Shown piece by piece: positions 63,912-64,000 of a DNA stretch of 64,000 bases. The notes beneath the pieces were generated by a model. It made no database searches. It was given only the letters and a program-made list of their open reading frames with translations, and was not told the DNA's origin. How positions within the stretch are numbered: the first letter of the stretch is position 1; each line of letters begins with the position of its first letter. The stretch is from Epiperipatus broadwayi. Its lineage: Eukaryota > Onychophora > Udeonychophora > Euonychophora > Peripatidae. The stretch spans positions 2,540,001 to 2,604,000 of the forward strand of contig JAQFVV010012513.1 in the NCBI GenBank assembly GCA_028023455.1, written 5' to 3'. The position numbers were made by a program, and so were the translations under genes.

Positions 63912-64000
63912 GAAATGAAGATTTCACATACATATGATGCTTTATAAATCAAGTTGAGGGGAGGGGGTGAGCAGCCATGTTTAATAAAATAAAATGAAAA

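Overview
The window is eukaryotic, AT-rich (roughly 70% or more by eye) and almost free of host genes. It looks like intergenic or intronic DNA of an invertebrate animal. Very long pure tetranucleotide arrays, tRNA-derived SINEs, Penelope-like GIY-YIG fragments, several LINE families and many palindromic non-autonomous repeats suggest a lophotrochozoan, perhaps a mollusc. I cannot name the species. No intact protein-coding gene of the host was found. The only recognisable host-derived coding sequence is a dead histone H3 copy at 22.88-23.33 kb.

Layout. 0-3 kb: AT-rich DNA with a retroposed tRNA-Gly-like SINE and a foldback element. 3.0-9.25 kb: a full-length but decayed two-ORF LINE with perfect 15-bp target-site duplications, inserted at the start of a second, related LINE endonuclease fragment. 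11-14 kb: a 1-kb foldback element, a Tc1/mariner (IS630)-like MITE and smaller inverted-repeat elements. 14-15.2 kb: two minisatellites. 17-18 kb: two LINE 3' ends on the minus strand. 19-21 kb: foldbacks and a minisatellite. 22.9 kb: H3 pseudogene. 24.3-25.4 kb: about 1.07 kb of pure TAGA repeat, followed by a Penelope-like relic. 27-28.7 kb: a LINE 3' end, then a segment that keeps many CpGs. 29-35 kb: SINE pieces, a minisatellite and three inverted-repeat elements. 36-41 kb: a GATA array, three tRNA-like SINEs, a MITE cluster and a LINE 3' end. 42-48 kb: foldbacks, a SINE, and tandem repeats of about 300 bp and 166 bp. 48-64 kb: mostly featureless, with a CTAT array, a second CpG-retaining segment, a 731-bp TIR element, two foldbacks and a Penelope-like GIY-YIG relic.

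The most interesting pattern links several repeats. Palindromic (foldback) elements of 0.33-1 kb are flanked by perfect 13-14 bp duplications, an unusual length for DNA transposons. Several carry, often in both arms, a motif resembling the hammerhead ribozyme core: CTGANGA, an extra base, a short stem-loop that differs between families while keeping its pairing, then (G)AAAC. Penelope-like elements are known to carry hammerheads, and two of their GIY-YIG relics lie in this window. A family of small retroposed hairpin RNAs mobilised by such an element is an inference, not shown here. A second pattern is a family of ~100-nt tRNA-like retroposons with an extended acceptor stem and an A tail.
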